From the NCBI RefSeq assembly GCF_001816145.1, contig NZ_MDZB01000099.1, positions 1 through 60,013 on the forward strand: a DNA stretch of 60,013 nt, written 5' to 3'. The DNA comes from Hymenobacter lapidarius (GTDB lineage: Bacteria; Bacteroidota; Bacteroidia; Cytophagales; Hymenobacteraceae). The position numbers and the translations under genes were made by a program. The notes beneath the pieces are model-generated. The model ran no database searches, was not told the origin of the DNA, and saw only the letters and a list, made by a program, of their open reading frames with translations. This document shows positions 50,650-58,790 of this stretch, piece by piece; position 1 is the stretch's first letter, and each line of letters starts with the position of its first letter.

Positions 50650-52569
50650 CTACAACGCCGCCAGCTCCGCCGCAAAACCGCCGCTGAGGATGGGGAAGCG
50701 CAGCCAGGAGCGCGGGTCCACGTTGTAGTCGTCGAGGTGGAAGCTGGGGGCGTACCGCTCGCGCTTCCACTGGTTGCGGCTCCAGAGGCTGTAGAAGCGG
50801 CGCACGTAGGTTTTCAGCTGCTCGTGGTCGAAACCCGTGCCCTCCCCTTCCAGTGTGGCCAGCACTTGGCGCGGGCTGAAACGGTCGTAGAACGCCAGCC
50901 GCTCGATGCGGTTGAGCAGGGTGTAGGGCATGAGGTCGCGCTCGTCGGTTTGCTTATCCTCCAGCGGGCGCAGCTCGGCGGTGGGTTGCAGGGCATTCAC
51001 GTGGCGCAGGGCGGTGTAGCCCAGCTCGGTTTCGGCCCAGCGCAGCCACTTCTTCACAAAGTCTTTATCCACGCCGGCAATGGGCGAGATGCTGCCGGCC
51101 GTGTCGCCGTCCATGGTGCAGTAGCCCACGCTGGCCTCCGAGCGGTTGGAGGTGGTGACGAGCAGGCAGTTCAGTACGTTGGCCAGCATCCAGATACCGG
51201 GAGCCCGCACCCGGGCCTGGATGTTTTGCAGGGCCAAATCATCCGTCTGCCAAGTCAATTCCCGCCCCAGCGCGCCTTGCATTTTACCCACGTAGCCGGC
51301 TACCGCGTCATCAATATCCCAGTTGTGAAAGCGCGCGCCAATGCTCTTGGCCAGCTCCTTGGCCGAATGAAACGTGTCGTCCGAGGAATTAACGGTACCC
51401 TGATAGGCGCAGGTGAGCAGTTGCTGCACCAGTTGCTGGTTATCGGTTAGGGCCCAAGCTTCGGTCGTGGCGGGCGCGGCACCAACGACCTGTGCTGCCG
51501 TGCCGCCCGCGCCTGCTTGCTGCACTACTTTTTCAACTTCGGGAAAGCAGCCACTGCGGCGCTTGAATTCTTCCACGCCCAATTCCTCCACGCCCAGCCG
51601 CACCATTTCGGCCACACCCACGGCGCAAAAGCTGGAGTCGGCCCCACCGCTCAAACTCAGCACGAAGCCGCGGGTGCGGGACTTGCGCAGGTAGTCGAAC
51701 AAGCCCAGGCTCATGGCCTGGTTTAGCTCCTTGTATTCATCAGGCGCGGGCAGCGGCACAATATCGGCTGGCGCCAGCTCGGTGTCGAAGTCCACGTCTA
51801 TCCACTCCAAGTCAACTTCCTTGAAACTCAGTAGCTGGTTGCGCAGCAGCAGGTGTCCGTTGCGCGCCACCAGAATTTCCCCATCGAAAATAATGCGACC
51901 CGACTCGTTGCCCAGCAAATTGGCGTAGAGGTACGTGCAATTGAACGTGCGCGAGGCCTTCATCACCAGTTGATAGCGCACGTCGGTTTTGCTCATGGCG
52001 AAGTGGCTGGCCGAGGGGTTCACAATCAGGTCTACCCGGCCCACGAGACGGCACGCGGGCCGCACGTCATCGGGCCGCCAGGCGTCCTCACAAATCTCAA
52101 AGCCGAAGCGCACGCCCTTGTGCTCGAAAACCAGGTCGCCCAGCAGCCACTCCTGCCCTTCCCATTGCACAGTCGTGGTTTCGCCCGCTACCCAGGGCGC
52201 AAAAAACCGCGTTTCGTAGTGCACGCCGTCGTTGGCTAGAAACTGCTTGGCCGCGAAGCCCAGAATCTCGCCGTCGCGCAGCACCGCCGCCGTATTATAG
52301 GTGCGGTGGTTGAGGCGCACCGGCAGGCCCACCACCACGCAAATGCCGTGGGTCCAGGGCCGCACCTGCTGCAGGTAAGCCAGTGCCGACTCCGGCATCC
52401 AGTCGCTCAGAAACAGGTCCTCGCAGCCGTAGCCGGTCAGGCACAGCTCGGGCAGGCAGAGCAGCTCCACGCCCGCCGCTTTAGCCTGGGCTATGGCCGC
52501 CTCAATGTTGCGAAGGTTATTGGCCCAGTCAATGGGAATCTGGTTGAGGGCGGCGCCGGCGATACGCAT
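50650..52569 (-). CDS. nadE: Glutamine-dependent NAD+ synthetase
   Basis: NadE makes NAD+ from nicotinic acid adenine dinucleotide with ammonia released from glutamine. The 639-residue protein has an N-terminal nitrilase-type glutaminase domain (about 1-280) with the triad Glu in LCLPELCLTGYGCED, Lys in GFAAKQFLANDG and Cys in GFEICEDAWRP. The C-terminal synthetase domain (about 300-639) has the ATP loop FVLSLSGGADSSFCAVG, LLVTTSNRSEASVGYCTMDGD and AGSISPIAGVDK. This two-domain form is usual in bacteria that use glutamine. It is monocistronic and cytoplasmic; a family-typical internal ammonia tunnel is expected. Confidence 0.96.
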   Translation of the reverse strand: MRIAGAALNQIPIDWANNLRNIEAAIAQAKAAGVELLCLPELCLTGYGCEDLFLSDWMPESALAYLQQVRPWTHGICVVVGLPVRLNHRTYNTAAVLRDGEILGFAAKQFLANDGVHYETRFFAPWVAGETTTVQWEGQEWLLGDLVFEHKGVRFGFEICEDAWRPDDVRPACRLVGRVDLIVNPSASHFAMSKTDVRYQLVMKASRTFNCTYLYANLLGNESGRIIFDGEILVARNGHLLLRNQLLSFKEVDLEWIDVDFDTELAPADIVPLPAPDEYKELNQAMSLGLFDYLRKSRTRGFVLSLSGGADSSFCAVGVAEMVRLGVEELGVEEFKRRSGCFPEVEKVVQQAGAGGTAAQVVGAAPATTEAWALTDNQQLVQQLLTCAYQGTVNSSDDTFHSAKELAKSIGARFHNWDIDDAVAGYVGKMQGALGRELTWQTDDLALQNIQARVRAPGIWMLANVLNCLLVTTSNRSEASVGYCTMDGDTAGSISPIAGVDKDFVKKWLRWAETELGYTALRHVNALQPTAELRPLEDKQTDERDLMPYTLLNRIERLAFYDRFSPRQVLATLEGEGTGFDHEQLKTYVRRFYSLWSRNQWKRERYAPSFHLDDYNVDPRSWLRFPILSGGFAAELAAL

Positions 52570-52654
52570 TGTTGTTAATAAAATCTTCCCAAAAAGCTAG
52601 CTTGTACTTAGGCAACTAACTAGTCTAATTTAGTAAGGTTGTTGTCATGCTTGC

Positions 52655-53083
52655 TTATCTAACAAACGATTCATCATACTCAAACCGCGCGGTATCCCCT
52701 CGTTGCACCATGATATTGCCAGTATGAAGCTTCAATCGATGTGGCGTTAATTCCAAGATATCCTGCGGTCCAGTAATGCGGGTTCCTAGTAGCTGGTTGC
52801 CCACGCGTTTGTATTTGAATATCAGAAGCGTGGTATTGCCAGTTTGAAAATACTCGATGGTTGAATCCTTGATAGTAATGTAAGCGGCTACCCCTGGCCC
52901 GCTGGCGGTAGCCAATTGCCGACCTGCCGCATTGTAATAAAAATTGTCAATCCGCACCCTATCCCAATGCCCCTTTAATTCTGAAATCGGTTCATCCTTG
53001 GCTTTTTTACAGCCCACCATCAGCAGCAACACCACTAGCAACTCAGGTTTTGATGGCATAACATTAAGTAATTTATGAATCAT
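52655..53083 (-). CDS. Small uncharacterised lipoprotein
   Basis: This is a 142-residue lipoprotein (or 134 residues from the second Met). The signal is LLVVLLLMVGC. The mature part has predicted beta strands (GHWDRVRIDNFYYNAAGRQL, AAYITIKDSTIEYFQTGNTT, LLGTRITGPQDILELTPHRL), with a lipocalin-like feel. I do not recognise a family. The base composition is more AT-rich than in neighbours, a possible sign of transfer or rapid change. It ends 3 bp from the rnc stop-side boundary and follows rnc on the same strand, so read-through is possible. Confidence 0.6.
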   Translation of the reverse strand: MIHKLLNVMPSKPELLVVLLLMVGCKKAKDEPISELKGHWDRVRIDNFYYNAAGRQLATASGPGVAAYITIKDSTIEYFQTGNTTLLIFKYKRVGNQLLGTRITGPQDILELTPHRLKLHTGNIMVQRGDTARFEYDESFVR

Positions 53084-53086
53084 TAA

Positions 53087-53875
53087 TTAGCTCACGCCCA
53101 ACGCCGTGAGCGCACGGTCGGCGGCCAGCTGCTCTGCCTGCTTCTTGCTCAGGCCCATGCCGGTAGCCACCACTTCCTCATCCAGCAGAACCGTGGCCGT
53201 GAATTCCATCATGCCGCCCGGCCGGGCCTCGCCGCTGATGTCGTAGCGCAGGATTTTGCCCTGGCGCTGAGACCATTCCACCAGCTTGCTCTTGAAGTTG
53301 GCCGTGGTGGTCGTGAGCGTATGCACGTCCACAAAACCCTTCACCAGCCGGGTGAGCACAAATTTCCGGGCGGCTTTATACCCCAAATCCAGGTACACGG
53401 CGCCCACCAGCGCCTCCAGGGCGTTGCCGTTCACGGAGCGCGAGCGGGCGGCGCGGCCCTGTGCCACGTCCAGTTGCACCAGCTTGTCCAGGCCCAGCTT
53501 AAGGGCGATGCCGTTCAGACTTTCGCGGTTCACAATGCGCGAGCGCACTTCCGTCAGGAAACCTTCCTGCTCGTAGGGGTACTTCCGAAAAAGGTATTCG
53601 GCCACCACCGTGCCCAGCACAGCATCGCCGAGGAACTCCAGCCGCTCGTTGGTATGGTGGCGCCCCAGGGCCGGCTGCTGCCGCACCGCCGACGAGTGCG
53701 TGAACGCCAGTCGATAGAGCTTCACATTGGTTGGCGTGAGGCCCGTCACCGTGCTAATTGCCTGGCGGAATGCCTTATCTGAACCAAAAAAACGGGAAAC
53801 GAAACCGAGCAAGGTAGAGGGTGCTAACGTGTAAAAAAGTGGGCCGGGCCCGTACTTGGAAATAAGCAGATACAA
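53087..53875 (-). CDS. rnc: Ribonuclease III
   Basis: RNase III cuts double-stranded RNA in rRNA processing and mRNA turnover. The endonuclease domain (about 30-170) has the signature NERLEFLGDAVLG, with acidic Mg2+ ligands Glu and Asp, and the second ligand group in NALEALVGAVYLDLG. The double-stranded RNA-binding domain (about 190-260) ends with GMGLSKKQAEQLAADRALTALG. The start is uncertain: the 53875 codon is a TTG, and another TTG at 53812 (LLGFVSRFFGSDKAF) agrees better with the family. A family A palindrome begins 2 bp upstream of 53875, between rnc and fabF. Confidence 0.92.
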   Translation of the reverse strand: MYLLISKYGPGPLFYTLAPSTLLGFVSRFFGSDKAFRQAISTVTGLTPTNVKLYRLAFTHSSAVRQQPALGRHHTNERLEFLGDAVLGTVVAEYLFRKYPYEQEGFLTEVRSRIVNRESLNGIALKLGLDKLVQLDVAQGRAARSRSVNGNALEALVGAVYLDLGYKAARKFVLTRLVKGFVDVHTLTTTTANFKSKLVEWSQRQGKILRYDISGEARPGGMMEFTATVLLDEEVVATGMGLSKKQAEQLAADRALTALGVS

Positions 53876-53876
53876 A

Positions 53877-53972
53877 GAACGTCATGCTGAGCTTGCCGAA
53901 GTATCTCTACCGCGCAACCAATTTGAATTAGTAGTGCAGTAGAGATGCTTGGGCAAGCTCAGCATGACGTTC
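53877..53972. repeat. Palindromic repeat family A, copy 7
   Basis: Arms 53877-53910 and 53939-53972 contain GAACGTCATGCTGAGCTTGC and its inverse, with mismatches at CGAAGTATC versus GATGCTTGGG. The centre CAACCAATTTGAATTAGTAG is AT-rich. It lies between the fabF stop (53994) and the rnc start, interrupting the acpP-fabF-rnc order. Confidence 0.88.
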
Positions 53973-53993
53973 GGGAAATTCAGTATTAGCAGC

Positions 53994-55244
53994 CTACAGC
54001 TTCCGGAATATCACCGACGTGTTGTGGCCGCCAAAACCGAAGGTGTTGCTCATCGCAATCCGCACGTCGCGCGCCTGGGCCACGTTCGGCGTGAAGTTCA
54101 GCGCCTGGTTAATCTCCGGGTCGGGCGTGTGCAGGTTGATGGTGGGGGGCACCAGGCTGTGGTGCATGGCCATGAGGCAGGCCACGGCTTCCACGCCGCC
54201 GGCCCCGCCCAGCAGGTGGCCGGTCATGCTTTTGGTGGAGGAGATATTAAGCGTTTCGGCAAACTCGCCGAACACCTTTTCAATGGCTTTGATTTCGGCC
54301 CCGTCGCCTAGCGGGGTGCTCGTGCCGTGGGTGTTGATGTAGTCCACCTCGGCGGCCGTAATCTGGGCGTCGCGCAGGGCGTTCTGCATCACCAGCACCA
54401 CGCCGCTGCCGCTGGGGTCGGGCGCGGTGATGTGGTAGGCGTCCGACGACATGCCGCCGCCAATGAGCTCGGCGTACATCTTGGCGCCGCGGGCCTTGGC
54501 GTGCTCGTACTCTTCGAGCACCAGCGCGCCCGCGCCCTCGCCCAGCACGAAACCGTCGCGGTCCTTGTCGTAGGGCCGCGAGGCCGAAGCCGGGTCGTCG
54601 TTGCGCTCGCTCATGGCCTTGAGGGCATTGAAGCCGCCCACCCCCGATTCGGTGATGGCCGCTTCGGAGCCGCCCGTCACCATCACATCGGCCAGGCCGA
54701 GGCGAATGTTGTTGAAGGCCGCAATGATGGCGTCGTTCGACGAGGCGCAGGCCGACGTGGTCACGTAGTTGGGACCGCGGAACCCGTTTTTAATGGAAAT
54801 GTTGCCCGACGAGGAGTCGGCAATCATGCGCGGGATGAAAAAGGGCGAATAGCGCGGCGTGCCGTCGCCGCGGCCAAAGGAGATGCACTCCTCCTGCAGC
54901 GACTTCAGGCCACCGATGCCGGAGCCCCAAATCACGCCCACCCGGTCCTTGTCCACGCCACTTTCCAGCAGAGCGGAGTCGGCAATGGCTTCGTCGGCCG
55001 CTACCACCCCAAACTGGGTGAAGAGGTCCATTTTGCGGTGCTCCTTGCGGTCGAAGAAATTATCGGCCTCGTAGCCTTTCACTTCGCAGGCGAAGCGGGT
55101 TTTGAACTTGGCCGGGTCGAAGCGGGTGATGACGGCGGCGCCGCTTTTGCCCGCGCGCAGGCCCTCCCAGTAAGCTGCGGCAGTATTGCCCAGCGGTGTA
55201 ATGGCCCCAAGGCCGGTAACAACAACCCGTCGGATGGACGACAT
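53994..55244 (-). CDS. fabF: 3-oxoacyl-[acyl-carrier-protein] synthase II
   Basis: FabF extends acyl-ACP by condensation with malonyl-ACP in fatty acid synthesis. The 416-residue thiolase-fold enzyme has the nucleophile Cys166 in TTSACASSND and the histidines His306 (NTHGTSTPLGD) and His343 (MTGHLLGGAGG). FGFGGHN near the C-terminus is also family-typical. It is cytoplasmic and dimeric by family. It follows acpP on the minus strand, with a GC-rich hairpin in the 165-bp gap, and precedes rnc with a family A palindrome between. Confidence 0.97.
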   Translation of the reverse strand: MSSIRRVVVTGLGAITPLGNTAAAYWEGLRAGKSGAAVITRFDPAKFKTRFACEVKGYEADNFFDRKEHRKMDLFTQFGVVAADEAIADSALLESGVDKDRVGVIWGSGIGGLKSLQEECISFGRGDGTPRYSPFFIPRMIADSSSGNISIKNGFRGPNYVTTSACASSNDAIIAAFNNIRLGLADVMVTGGSEAAITESGVGGFNALKAMSERNDDPASASRPYDKDRDGFVLGEGAGALVLEEYEHAKARGAKMYAELIGGGMSSDAYHITAPDPSGSGVVLVMQNALRDAQITAAEVDYINTHGTSTPLGDGAEIKAIEKVFGEFAETLNISSTKSMTGHLLGGAGGVEAVACLMAMHHSLVPPTINLHTPDPEINQALNFTPNVAQARDVRIAMSNTFGFGGHNTSVIFRKL

Positions 55245-55287
55245 AAGCAGACGCCACTGGCGCGAAAGATAAAACGGGATAAAACAG

Positions 55288-55315
55288 CAAAACCGGCCGG
55301 CGGCGGGCCGGCCGG
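55288..55315 (-). terminator. GC-rich hairpin with T-run between acpP and fabF (attenuator-like)
   Basis: On the minus strand CCGGCCGGC-CCGCC-GCCGGCCGG is followed by TTTTG. Its position after acpP and before fabF suggests partial termination, which would let acpP be expressed more than fabF. That effect is inference. Confidence 0.5.
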
Positions 55316-55409
55316 TATGCGCAGAACTACCTGTTCATGCCCAGCAAAACGCAGAAGTCTGGCAACGTAATCCGTTCAAATTCTCCGTTTCGCTGGGCGA
55401 TGACAAAAA

Positions 55410-55646
55410 CTATTTAGCGTGCTCTTCGAGGTAGCTGATGGCCTGGCCCACGGTACCGATGTTCTCTGCCTGGTCGTCGGGGATGCTTACGTTGAACTCC
55501 TTTTCGAACTCCATAATCAGCTCGACGGTATCCAGTGAGTCAGCACCCAGGTCGTTGGTGAAGCTGGCTTCGGTGGTCACCTCCGAGGCTTCAACTCCCA
55601 GTTTATCAATAATAATGGCCTTTACTTTTTCTGCGATTTCAGACAT
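55410..55646 (-). CDS. acpP: Acyl carrier protein
   Basis: This 78-residue acidic protein carries growing acyl chains on a phosphopantetheine arm attached to Ser37 in [16 protein letters not shown]. Length, charge and motif are typical ([20 protein letters not shown] at the C-terminal helix). It is followed by fabF and rnc. A -7-like TTACTTTG sits at 55676-55683 upstream. Confidence 0.97.
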   Translation of the reverse strand: MSEIAEKVKAIIIDKLGVEASEVTTEASFTNDLGADSLDTVELIMEFEKEFNVSIPDDQAENIGTVGQAISYLEEHAK

Positions 55647-55675
55647 TTCCGTGGGGTTTAGGGAAAACTACGGCG

Positions 55676-55683
55676 CAAAGTAA
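55676..55683 (-). promoter_or_regulatory. Probable -7 promoter element (TTACTTTG) of acpP
   Basis: Seven of eight positions fit TAnnTTTG. Predicted initiation is about 55670, for a leader near 24 nt. The 174-bp space to the divergent IPExxxVDY gene contains both promoters. Confidence 0.45.
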
Positions 55684-55773
55684 CGAGAGATTTCCCAACT
55701 AACCCACGCTCGCACTCCTCAATTGCGGGTATAAGATTATGGCGACGGCCCTGGCACGGCTCCCCCGCAAGCC

Positions 55774-55781
55774 GTAGATTT
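55774..55781 (+). promoter_or_regulatory. -7 promoter element (TAGATTTG) of the IPExxxVDY gene
   Basis: An exact TAnnTTTG match, 39 bp upstream of the ATG at 55821. No TTG was seen at the expected -33 distance. Confidence 0.5.
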
Positions 55782-55820
55782 GCCTTTGCCCGCCCAGTGG
55801 GTGCCTCCTTTGCGGCCGCT

Positions 55821-56249
55821 ATGAAGACCTTTACCCTCGACGTTGAATACGAGTGCGACTTTGCCCTGTTTGGGCTGGTGAGCAGCACCCGCGACTATAC
55901 CCTGGCCTGGGCCCTGAACCGGGCGTTGCGCCTGCGCCTCATCCGGCAGCCCGAACTACTGCTGAACTTACTCAGCCGGGGCCGGCTGGTGTTCACGCAC
56001 TACCTGCACGCCACCGAAACGCTTACGTTTCGGCTGCTGCGCAACCGCTCCATCGCGCCCTCCAACTTAAAAAAGCCTTTCTTAGCTCCCGATATTAAGG
56101 AATACGACTACCTGCTGGCCGTGAGCAACGGGTGTGGCGCCCTAGCCGACGAAGAGTTGCTCCAACAGCTCGCGGCCTTGGACATCGTGCAGTACGTGTG
56201 CCAGTTTGACCCCAACACGTTGAAGTACAAAGAGAATTTAATCTTATAA
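55821..56249 (+). CDS. IPExxxVDY-family protein
   Basis: This 142-residue cytoplasmic protein from the ATG at 55821 (MKTFTLDVEYECDFALFGL) fits the IPExxxVDY family of Bacteroidota. The motif appears in altered form as APDIKEYDYLLAV. The family commonly flanks pyk or acpP in this group, as here. The function is unknown. It has its own promoter and ends before the family B palindrome at 56259, with pyk following on the same strand. Confidence 0.8.
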   Translation: MKTFTLDVEYECDFALFGLVSSTRDYTLAWALNRALRLRLIRQPELLLNLLSRGRLVFTHYLHATETLTFRLLRNRSIAPSNLKKPFLAPDIKEYDYLLAVSNGCGALADEELLQQLAALDIVQYVCQFDPNTLKYKENLIL

Positions 56250-56258
56250 TGAATGAGT

Positions 56259-56454
56259 AAACTCCTCTCCTTTTTTAAGGAGGGGACGCTGGCGCGAAGC
56301 GCTAGCTGGGGTGGTGAAGCCGTTGAACAGTGCCTGAACGAATCGTAGCAGCATCGTGTCAGCCCGTCGTTCGGGGACCGTTCAACGGCTTTACCGCCTC
56401 CGTTTCAGCCGTTGGCTGAAACATCCCCTCCTTCATAGGGAGGGGAGTTTTTTT
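56259..56454. repeat. Palindromic repeat family B, copy 2 (inverted relative to copy 1)
   Basis: Ends are AAACTCCTCTCCTTTTTTAA and TATAGGGAGGGGAGTTT-like (CATAGGGAGGGGAGTTT). Left-arm GGGGACGCTGGCGCGAAGCG corresponds to the right arm of copy 1, and the right-arm GTTTCAGCCGTTGGCTGAAAC to its left arm. The inner pair CGTTGAACAG/CCGTTCAACGG is conserved. It fills the leader of pyk. Confidence 0.85.
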
Positions 56455-56472
56455 GTCATTAATCTCCAACTC

Positions 56473-57912
56473 ATGGATAATCGTTCTGCATTCAACAAGA
56501 CCAAAATCGTGGCCACGGTTGGTCCGGCATCCAACACCTACGAACGGCTCGGCACGCTCATTCGCGAGGGCGTCGATGTGTTTCGGCTCAACTTCTCGCA
56601 CGGCTCCTACGAAGACCACCTGTCGGTCATCAACACGGTGCGGCGCCTCAACAAGGACATGCGCACGTCGGTGGGCCTGCTCCAGGATTTGCAGGGCCCC
56701 AAAATTCGCCTCGGCGATGTGGAAGGCGGTGGCGTGGAGATTAAAGCCGGTGACATAATCAAACTCGTGTGCGGCGAAAAGGAAATCAGCACGGCCACGC
56801 GCCTGAGCACGATTTACCTGGGCCTGGCCCGCGACGTGAAAGCCGGCGACATGATTCTAATTGACGACGGTAAAATCGAACTCAAGGTGCTGGCCACCGA
56901 CCGCGACCAGGAAGTGGACGTGGAAGTAATCTACGGCGGCCTCGTGAAGCCCCGCAAGGGCATTAACCTGCCCGACTCCGAAGTATCGGCGCCGAGCATG
57001 ACGGAGAAGGACATCGAAGACCTGCAGTTTGGCCTAGCCAACGACGTGGACTGGGTGGCCCTGAGCTTTGCCCGCAAAGCTGAGGACATTCTGTTCATCA
57101 AAAAGCTGATTGCTGAAGCCGGGAAGAAAACCCGCGTCATCGCCAAGATTGAAACGCCCGACGGCCTGCGCAACATCGACGAAATCATCGCCATTACCGA
57201 TGCTGTGATGGTGGCCCGCGGCGACCTCGGCGTGGAAGTGAAGATGGAAGAGGTGCCCATGGCCCAAAAGATGATTATTGCCAAGTGCAACGCCGCCGGC
57301 AAGCCCGTTATCGTGGCCACCCAGATGATGGAGAGCATGATTACGGCCCCGCGCCCCACCCGCGCCGAGACCAGCGACGTAGCCAACGCCGTGCTCGACG
57401 GCGCCGACGCCGTGATGCTCTCCGCCGAAACCGCCGTGGGCGCCTACCCCGCCGAGGTCATCCGCTCCATGGTGGGCACCATCCTGAGCGTGGAAAACAA
57501 CAGCCCACAGCTCTTCCACAAGTGGTGGCCCGTGGACCCCGCCAGCCCCAATTTCATGGCCGACAGCGTACTCTCCGCCGCCTGCCACCTGGCCAAAAAC
57601 ACGGGCTCCAAGGCCATTACCGGCATGACGCACCATGGCTACACGGCCTTCCAGCTGGCCAAGCACCGCCCCAAAGCCGATATCTTCGTCTTTACCGATA
57701 ACCGGCCACTGCTCACGGCGCTGAGCCTTGTGTGGGGCGTGCGCAGCTTCTACTACGACCGCCTCATCAGCACCGACAGCACCATCACGGATATCCGCTA
57801 CGTCCTCACCACCACCGGCCACCTCGTGACGGGTGATGTGTTCATCAATACCGGCTCTATGCCCATTCAGGAAAAGGGCAAGGCCAACATGGTAAAAGTG
57901 AGCGTCGCCTGA
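56473..57912 (+). CDS. pyk: Pyruvate kinase
   Basis: Pyk transfers phosphate from phosphoenolpyruvate to ADP, the final step of glycolysis. The 479-residue protein from 56473 shows the start MDNRSAFNKTKIVATVGPAS, FRLNFSHGSYEDH and DLQGPKIRLG. It also has the active-site region VIAKIETPDGLRNIDEIIAITDAVMVARGDLGVE, with the catalytic Lys and acidic metal ligands, and TQMMESMITAPRPTRAETSDVANAVLDG. The last third is the allosteric C domain. Its stop codon lies within the arm of the inverted repeat at 57902. Confidence 0.97.
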   Translation: MDNRSAFNKTKIVATVGPASNTYERLGTLIREGVDVFRLNFSHGSYEDHLSVINTVRRLNKDMRTSVGLLQDLQGPKIRLGDVEGGGVEIKAGDIIKLVCGEKEISTATRLSTIYLGLARDVKAGDMILIDDGKIELKVLATDRDQEVDVEVIYGGLVKPRKGINLPDSEVSAPSMTEKDIEDLQFGLANDVDWVALSFARKAEDILFIKKLIAEAGKKTRVIAKIETPDGLRNIDEIIAITDAVMVARGDLGVEVKMEEVPMAQKMIIAKCNAAGKPVIVATQMMESMITAPRPTRAETSDVANAVLDGADAVMLSAETAVGAYPAEVIRSMVGTILSVENNSPQLFHKWWPVDPASPNFMADSVLSAACHLAKNTGSKAITGMTHHGYTAFQLAKHRPKADIFVFTDNRPLLTALSLVWGVRSFYYDRLISTDSTITDIRYVLTTTGHLVTGDVFINTGSMPIQEKGKANMVKVSVA

Positions 57913-58167
57913 CCACGGATGGGCGCTGATTTCACAGATTTAGTGGACGATTACCGTTGGCCATTACCCAAAAGAGGCTTGCCTATTGGCAAGCCTCTTT
58001 TATTTCGTCAGTACTCACGCAGCCGCTCAAAAATACTAGTCCCAGCTGGTGATAAGTCCTGTTGGCACAACTTCAGAGCGAGTATATCTGCCATTAGCAG
58101 CAACCGGCAATCGTGCACAAAATCAGTGAAATTCGCTATAATTCGCGCCCATCCGTGGTCAGGACGC
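57902..58167. repeat. Inverted repeat family F, overlapping the pyk stop
   Basis: Arms of about 23 bp (57902-57925 and 58146-58167) contain GACCACGGATGGGCG and its inverse. Inside the arms, TGATTTCACAGATTTAGTGG is partly matched by AAATCAGTGAAATTCGC. The left arm begins in the last codons of pyk (GCGTCGCCTGA), so the element may have supplied the end of the gene. A terminator lies inside. Confidence 0.75.
57970..58002. terminator. Terminator of pyk inside repeat F
   Basis: AAAAGAGGCTTGCC / GGCAAGCCTCTTTT with a TATT loop and T-rich end, 57 bp after the pyk stop. Confidence 0.88.
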
Positions 58168-58201
58168 AAAAAGCCTCACCCGTTGCGGAGTGAGGCTTTT
58201 T
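58168..58201. terminator. Bidirectional terminator next to rpsT
   Basis: AAAAAGCCTCACCC / GAGTGAGGCTTTTT (one bulge) with A and T runs; between repeat F and the rpsT stop at 58265. It would end rpsT transcripts. Confidence 0.85.
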
Positions 58202-58264
58202 GTAAGGAGCGTAGAACCAGACCTTGGGGCGGCGCAGTCTGGCCCTACTAAACTCGTCTCGCAC

Positions 58265-58516
58265 TTAGAGCGCGTTGACGAGTTTTGTCAGCTTGCTTTT
58301 GTTGTTAGCAGCTTTGTTCTTGTGGATGATGTTCTTTTTGGCCAAACGGTCCAGCATCGAGGTCACTTTTTTCAGCAGCTCCTGAGCGGCCGTTTTGTCG
58401 GTGGCAGCGCGCAGCTTCTTGATGGCCGTGCGAGTGGATTTGTGCTGGTAACGGTTCAACACGCGCTTAGCTTCGTTGCTGCGGATGCGTTTGAGGGCCG
58501 ACTTATGGTTTGCCAT
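58265..58516 (-). CDS. rpsT: Small ribosomal subunit protein bS20
   Basis: bS20 binds 16S rRNA at the foot of the small subunit. The 83-residue basic helical protein begins MANHKSALKRIRSNEAKRVLNRY and contains the family-typical KKLRAATDKTAAQELLKK and IIHKNKAANNKSKLTKLVNAL. It is a single gene with a strong promoter at 58566-58596. Confidence 0.97.
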   Translation of the reverse strand: MANHKSALKRIRSNEAKRVLNRYQHKSTRTAIKKLRAATDKTAAQELLKKVTSMLDRLAKKNIIHKNKAANNKSKLTKLVNAL

Positions 58517-58565
58517 GAGTTGGAATATATGAGAGCGTTATGCTTGAGTTCTGTGTTTGGGAGGG

Positions 58566-58596
58566 CAAAGGTACGAAGCTGCCCGGCAATTTCAAA
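58566..58596 (-). promoter_or_regulatory. Strong promoter of rpsT (TTTG-19 bp-TACCTTTG)
   Basis: On the minus strand TTTG (58593-58596) and TACCTTTG (58566-58573) are separated by 19 bp, the full Bacteroidota consensus. The predicted leader is about 45 nt before the ATG at 58516. Confidence 0.75.
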
Positions 58597-58790
58597 CTGA
58601 GTTGGCAAAAAATAGTGAGGCAACGCCCCCTGTAATCCGTTGGAGCAGTTGGAGCAAGGGCTGACATGATGCTCAAATAGCGAAACCGGATAAACTGCGG
58701 CCCTAAATTAGTATGCATGCCGATTATGTGCGAACTTTACTACTTCCCCTCCCACCCATCGCGCAGCTGCCCACCTCCACTTTTCGCGCC

